From an uncultured Holophagaceae bacterium (GTDB lineage: Bacteria; Acidobacteriota; Holophagae; Holophagales; Holophagaceae), in contig CAIRAS010000421.1 of assembly GCA_903876615.1 (NCBI GenBank), forward strand, positions 1 to 9,322: 9,322 bases of DNA. Reading direction: 5' to 3'. How positions within the stretch are numbered: position 1 is the stretch's first letter; each line of letters starts with the position of its first letter. Both the position numbers and the translations under genes were made by a program. The notes under the pieces are model-generated. The model ran no database searches. It was not told where the DNA came from and saw only the letters and a program-made list of their open reading frames with translations. This document shows positions 6,041 to 9,322 of the stretch, in pieces.

Positions 6041-8667
6041 GCCGGTGCCTCGCCCAGCAGCTCCTTGAGCGCCCGGTAGTTGGTCTTGCCAGTGCCCAGG
6101 GTGGGGATCTGGTCGATGTGCCGGACCACACGGATGTTGTGGAGGGATGACAGCCCCGCAGCGCGGATGACGGCATTGGCATCATCGCGGCCGATCCCGG
6201 CCACCGAGAACAGGATCAGATCCGGGTTGAGCTCCTCGGGCGAGGCCTCCACGGCCAGGACGGGCTCGGTCTCGTCCTCGCCTTGGAAGCGGCGGGACAG
6301 GGCCTCCTCGATGGCGGGGAGGGAGACCATCTCGCCCCCCAGCTTCACGAAGCGCTTGAGGCGACCGGCAAACACGAGCACGCCGCAGTCCTGCCGCACC
6401 AGGTCGCCGGTGCGGTACCAGGAGCTGCCCTCGAAGGTCTCGAAGGGCGAGTCCACATCGGGGTTCAGGTAGCCCCCAAAGATGCTGGGGCCCTTGACCA
6501 GCAGCATCCCGGGCTGGCCGGGCTCCACCCGGCAGCCCGTGTCCAGGTCCACGATGCACCACGTCACGGACAGCAGCGGCTTCCCGATGGTGCCGGTGCG
6601 GGGATCCTCCTCGCGGTTGACGGAGACCACTGGCGAGCACTCCGTGATGCCGTAGCCTTCAAGGACCGTGCAGCCGGGCCAGCGGCGGGCGAGGGTCGCA
6701 TAGATCGAGTCGGGACACTTCTCCGCACCCGACACGACGACGCGGAGGGACTCCAAGTGCCGGTCCTCCGCCATGCGGAGAATGCCCCCGAGGAAGGTGG
6801 GGGTGCCCACGAGCATCGTGGCATGGTAGGCCTCGATGATCCGGGCCAGCATGCGGCCTTCGGTGGGATTGGGGTGGTAGACCACTCGCAGGCCCAGCAG
6901 CAGCGGCAGGATCGTGGTGGTGGTCAGGCCGAAGGCGTGGAAAGGCGGCAGGCAACCCATGACCCGCTCGTCTTCCCGGAAGTGGAGGGCCAGGGCCGCA
7001 TCCCGGATGTTCGCCAGGATGTTGCCGTGGCTCAGCGGCACCGCCTTGGGGTTGCTCTCGCTGCCGCTGGTGAACAGCACCGCCGCAGTGGCGGGCGCCT
7101 TCTCCGCCACCAGGGAGGCCCAGTTGAACCGGGCCCGGAAAGCCGCCGCCAGCTTGGTCGGCAGGGAGATCTTCTTGCCGGCCTCGTCCAGCAGCAGCAG
7201 GCGGTCCTTCACGGCTGCCAGGTCCACACCCTGGGCATCGAGCCGATTGACGAGCGTGGACACGGTGATGACGTGCCGCACCCCCACCAGATCAAGCCCA
7301 AAGCCCATGCTCCGGGCTCCGGCGGTCCAGTTCACCAGTACCGGGGTCTTGCCCGCAAAGAGCAGCGCCAAGTAGATGATGCTGGCCCCGCCCGAGGCCG
7401 GCAGCATGAGTCCCACGTGGGTGCCCTCCAGGCGCTCGAAGAGGGGCTTCAGCACCATGATCGCGGTGATCACATCCCGGTAGGTCTTCACGCCGCCTGC
7501 CTGGTCGGCCATCACGACCCGGCGGGGGTCCCGCTGGGCCTGCTTGAGGAAGACCTCGGGAATGGTGTCGCCTTCGGGCATCTCGATGGGCAGGTCGGTG
7601 CGGGTGTGGAACCAGGCGTGGGGTACCGCCTTGAGTTCACCCTGGCGCAGGGAGACCGCGGCGCCCGTGGCGGCCAGCAGCACGTCCCCCACCGTCTGCA
7701 GTGAGGCGGGATCGCCGCAGGTATAGCCATAGGCCCGCTGGATCCAGAGCTCGAGCTCGCGATGGCCCAGGGCATCCAGGCCAAGGTCGCCCACCAGCGT
7801 CAGGGCATCCTGGAGGTCCGGGTGACCCGTCATCGCCTGCAGGTGGTGGCGAACCGCGTCTCGCACCTGGGTAGGCACCGAGCGGGTGTTCCCCTCGACC
7901 CGGGGCCGAGGGGGCTCCGGTAGCGTGCGCGGCGCATGGTTCCGCCAGAACCGGTAGGGGACGAAGGTACGAGCCGTGGCCTCCCGGTTGAGCGCCCCTT
8001 CCAGGGCCCGGTTGAGGGCGGCCCGGCCCTGGTCCAGCGGCAGCTCGGAGGCTTCCTCCATGACCAGGCGGACCTCCCGGCGCGGCATGAAGAAGAGGCC
8101 ATTCACCCCCAGGTAGAACACGCTCTTCAGCAGCTGGACACCCAGCCTCGGCCGCGTTCCTGCCGCGGCACTGAAGCGGCTGCCCCACAGGCCCTGCAGC
8201 CGCACCGTGACGACCCGGGCGCCGGGGGCCTGGCGGAGGATGGCCTCCACCACGCTGTTGTCGGCGTAGTCCTCGGTCCGCTGGCGGGCGAGGCGCCCGC
8301 CGGGGAACAGCAGCAGGTTGCGGCCCGCGGCCAGCTGAGCGGCGAGCGTGGCCAGCTCGGCGTCCAGCGCGGGTCGGCAGCGGTCGCCGAGGTCCGAAGG
8401 ATCCGGCAGCGCCCGGGCGCCCAGCAGCCGGGCGAGCCAGCGCAGCGGCAGCGAAGCAGCGTGGTCCCGCCCTGCCACCAGGATCGGCGCGAAGCGTGGT
8501 GCGAGCGTCGTGAGCAGCAGGAACGGATCCACCAGGGTCGGGTGGTTTGCCACGAACAGCGTGCCCGCCCCTGGCCGGGGGGACTGTTGCTCGAGACCCT
8601 CGGCGCGCATCCGGTACCGCAGGCGCAGCAGAGGACGACCCAGGGCGAGAAACAGGGAGGCAATCAT
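6037..8667 (-). CDS. Aas-like fusion: PlsC acyltransferase, ACP-like domain, acyl-ACP synthetase/AMP-binding domain
   Basis: 876 residues against 719 for E. coli Aas, the extra length being mostly a central ACP-like domain. Aas re-acylates lysophospholipid at the inner membrane, activating fatty acid with ATP onto ACP. (a) Residues 1-235: LPLAT/PlsC, with NHPTLVDP giving HxxxxD (His42, Asp47), FPGGRLARQ (121-129) where FPEG is expected, and LWGSRFS (160-166). (b) Residues 266-336: ACP-like fold with LVGDLGLDALGHRELE and TVGDVLLA; Ala299 sits where the 4'-phosphopantetheine Ser belongs. (c) Residues 365-876: AMP-binding domain, with LFTSGSESNPKAVPLSHGN (531-549), GYGITECSPVVSVN (671-684), YRTGD (751-755), GRLKRFVKLGGEMVSL (768-783) and catalytic Lys861 in TLGTGKTNY. 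The ligase part closely resembles E. coli Aas and looks active. The ATG at 8667 is the only possible start, with a stop three codons upstream; its Shine-Dalgarno is weak. No lplT neighbour is visible. Confidence 0.9.
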   Translation of the reverse strand: MIASLFLALGRPLLRLRYRMRAEGLEQQSPRPGAGTLFVANHPTLVDPFLLLTTLAPRFAPILVAGRDHAASLPLRWLARLLGARALPDPSDLGDRCRPALDAELATLAAQLAAGRNLLLFPGGRLARQRTEDYADNSVVEAILRQAPGARVVTVRLQGLWGSRFSAAAGTRPRLGVQLLKSVFYLGVNGLFFMPRREVRLVMEEASELPLDQGRAALNRALEGALNREATARTFVPYRFWRNHAPRTLPEPPRPRVEGNTRSVPTQVRDAVRHHLQAMTGHPDLQDALTLVGDLGLDALGHRELELWIQRAYGYTCGDPASLQTVGDVLLAATGAAVSLRQGELKAVPHAWFHTRTDLPIEMPEGDTIPEVFLKQAQRDPRRVVMADQAGGVKTYRDVITAIMVLKPLFERLEGTHVGLMLPASGGASIIYLALLFAGKTPVLVNWTAGARSMGFGLDLVGVRHVITVSTLVNRLDAQGVDLAAVKDRLLLLDEAGKKISLPTKLAAAFRARFNWASLVAEKAPATAAVLFTSGSESNPKAVPLSHGNILANIRDAALALHFREDERVMGCLPPFHAFGLTTTTILPLLLGLRVVYHPNPTEGRMLARIIEAYHATMLVGTPTFLGGILRMAEDRHLESLRVVVSGAEKCPDSIYATLARRWPGCTVLEGYGITECSPVVSVNREEDPRTGTIGKPLLSVTWCIVDLDTGCRVEPGQPGMLLVKGPSIFGGYLNPDVDSPFETFEGSSWYRTGDLVRQDCGVLVFAGRLKRFVKLGGEMVSLPAIEEALSRRFQGEDETEPVLAVEASPEELNPDLILFSVAGIGRDDANAVIRAAGLSSLHNIRVVRHIDQIPTLGTGKTNYRALKELLGEAPA

Positions 8668-8768
8668 CGGGGAGTGTTACCTACAGGCTGATGACGGGTG
8701 AGCGGGAATTGTAACGGGAAACACAGTCCGCTCCTAAACCTGTCCCGGGAGTTCTGCGAAGATGATGC

Positions 8769-8786
8769 AGGACCCAGCGGGGTCCT
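8769..8786 (+). promoter_or_regulatory. Perfect 7-bp hairpin just upstream of the ABC ATPase ribosome binding site
   Basis: AGGACCC and GGGTCCT form a perfect inverted repeat around the 4-nt loop AGCG. It ends 2 nt before the GAGG ribosome binding site (8789-8792) and 11 nt before the ATG at 8798. It could be an mRNA hairpin tuning initiation or a DNA palindrome bound by a regulator. There is no T tract, so it is not a terminator. In a GC-rich genome a stem this short can arise by chance. Confidence 0.35.
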
Positions 8787-8788
8787 TC

Positions 8789-8792
8789 GAGG
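8789..8792 (+). promoter_or_regulatory. Ribosome binding site of the ABC ATPase gene
   Basis: GAGG lies 5 nt before the ATG at 8798. It favours this start over the in-frame tandem ATGs at 8762 and 8765, which would add 12 or 11 residues not expected in this family. The upstream pair does have a GGGAG at 8747-8751, 10 nt before 8762, so it is not fully excluded; using it would place the hairpin inside the coding region. Confidence 0.6.
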
Positions 8793-8797
8793 TTCCA

Positions 8798-9322
8798 ATG
8801 GCCGATTCGCCCCTGATCCAACTCACCGACATCACCAAGATCTACCAGATGGGAGACATGGAGGTGCGGGCCCTGGACGGTGTCTCCATGGGGATCCAGC
8901 GGGGCGAGTATGTGGCGATCATGGGTCCTTCCGGCTCCGGCAAGTCCACCATGATGAACATCATCGGCTGCCTCGATACCCCCACAGCCGGCAGCTACGA
9001 GCTGAACGGCAAGCTGGCCTCGGCCATGAGCGACGACAACCTTGCCCAGATCAGGAACGAGGAGATCGGCTTCGTCTTCCAGACCTTCAACCTGCTGGCC
9101 CGCACAACCTCGCTGCAGAACGTTGAGCTGCCCCTGATCTATGCGGGCAAGACACCCCATCAGCGACATGAGATGGCACAGCGCGCCCTGGAAAACGTCG
9201 GCCTCGGCACCCGCAGCGACCACATGCCCAACCAGCTCTCCGGTGGCCAGCGACAGCGTGTGGCCATCGCCCGGGCCCTGGTGAACGAGCCCTCCATCCT
9301 GCTGGCGGACGAGCCCACGGGA
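8798..9322 (+). CDS. ABC transporter ATP-binding protein, MacB/LolD type (N-terminal 175 residues, 3' end outside window)
   Basis: ATPase subunit that powers a transporter, most likely with FtsX/MacB-type permeases; relatives drive mechanotransmission (MacB efflux), lipoprotein release (LolCDE) or FtsEX signalling. Seen in order: A-loop Tyr16 in [17 protein letters not shown] (22-30), Walker [10 protein letters not shown] (43-51, Lys49), [13 protein letters not shown] (53-65), [16 protein letters not shown] with the Q-loop at Gln95, ENVELPL-like QNVELPL (107-113), signature [15 protein letters not shown] (147-161) and Walker [10 protein letters not shown] (167-175) ending exactly at the window edge. 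The usual length is about 225-245 residues, so some 50-70 are missing, including the H-loop. IRN, FNLL and a GCLD segment are typical of the stand-alone MacB-like subfamily. All visible catalytic motifs are intact. Substrate cannot be assigned; the permease and any membrane-fusion partner should lie just to the right. It diverges from the acyltransferase fusion across a 130-nt gap. Confidence 0.93.
   Translation, partial: MADSPLIQLTDITKIYQMGDMEVRALDGVSMGIQRGEYVAIMGPSGSGKSTMMNIIGCLDTPTAGSYELNGKLASAMSDDNLAQIRNEEIGFVFQTFNLLARTTSLQNVELPLIYAGKTPHQRHEMAQRALENVGLGTRSDHMPNQLSGGQRQRVAIARALVNEPSILLADEPTG

Noticed and set aside
6283..7704. Long plus-strand open frame (473 codons) opposite the acyltransferase/ligase fusion
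   Set aside because: Its product is a low-sense mix rich in Gly, Gln, His and Arg with no recognisable motif, while the opposite strand encodes conserved AMP-binding motifs. Long antisense frames are expected in GC-rich DNA.
8709..8738. Possible promoter TTGTAA, 18 nt, CCTAAA for the ABC ATPase gene
   Set aside because: Both hexamers are poor matches; kept only as a weak possibility in an otherwise featureless 130-nt gap.
8762..8797. Tandem ATG start 12 codons upstream for the ABC ATPase
   Set aside because: Weaker ribosome-site spacing, and the added residues do not resemble the family N terminus; the ATG at 8798 has GAGG 5 nt upstream.
8681..9223. Minus-strand open frame (180 codons) opposite the ABC ATPase
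   Set aside because: Antisense to Walker A and signature motifs; no family resemblance.
1..9322. CRISPR, insertion sequence, integrase, tRNA or toxin-antitoxin content
   Set aside because: No direct repeats, transposase motifs, cloverleaf-like segments or small paired genes were seen; the window is almost fully occupied by six genes.

Overview
The window is dense, high-GC bacterial chromosome with almost no non-coding DNA. A SanA-type inner-membrane protein, a predicted lipoprotein and an Aas-type phospholipid acyltransferase/acyl-ACP synthetase fusion point to a Gram-negative (diderm) organism. The lipoprotein family is, from memory, frequent in Acidobacteriota and Myxococcota. A Holophagae/Geothrix-like acidobacterium is my best guess, but the sequence alone does not settle it. 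I see no mobile element, tRNA, rRNA or CRISPR array, and this looks like ordinary core/envelope chromosome.

Layout, left to right. (1) Minus strand, 1-4138: a 1057-residue predicted lipoprotein related to CehA/McbA-type PHP metallohydrolases, followed 16 nt downstream by the first 316 codons of the replicative helicase gene dnaB, which leaves the window on the left. (2) A 79-nt divergent gap (4139-4217) with a candidate -10 box 8 nt before the sanA start codon. (3) Plus strand, 4218-6040: sanA and a thiolase gene, overlapping by ATGA. (4) Minus strand, 6037-8667: an 876-residue PlsC acyltransferase / ACP-like / acyl-ACP synthetase fusion whose stop codon overlaps that of the thiolase. (5) A 130-nt divergent gap containing a 7-bp hairpin next to a ribosome binding site. 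(6) Plus strand, 8798-9322: the start of a MacB/LolD-type ABC ATPase, cut off at Walker B by the right edge.

Several genes point to the cell envelope and acyl-lipid metabolism: acyl transfer to lysophospholipid, thiolase chemistry on acyl-CoA, SanA envelope barrier function, a lipoprotein, and an envelope-type ABC ATPase. dnaB is the outlier and appears to be co-transcribed behind the lipoprotein.

The most notable signal is that several otherwise well-preserved enzyme domains lack a textbook functional residue: the PHP-like domain has lost most metal ligands, the thiolase has Gly in place of the C-terminal catalytic Cys, the ACP-like domain has Ala in place of the phosphopantetheine Ser, and the PlsC domain has FPGG in place of FPEG. 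The reading frames are intact, so these look like substitutions under coding constraint rather than decay. Whether they are lineage-typical needs homologue alignments that I cannot run.
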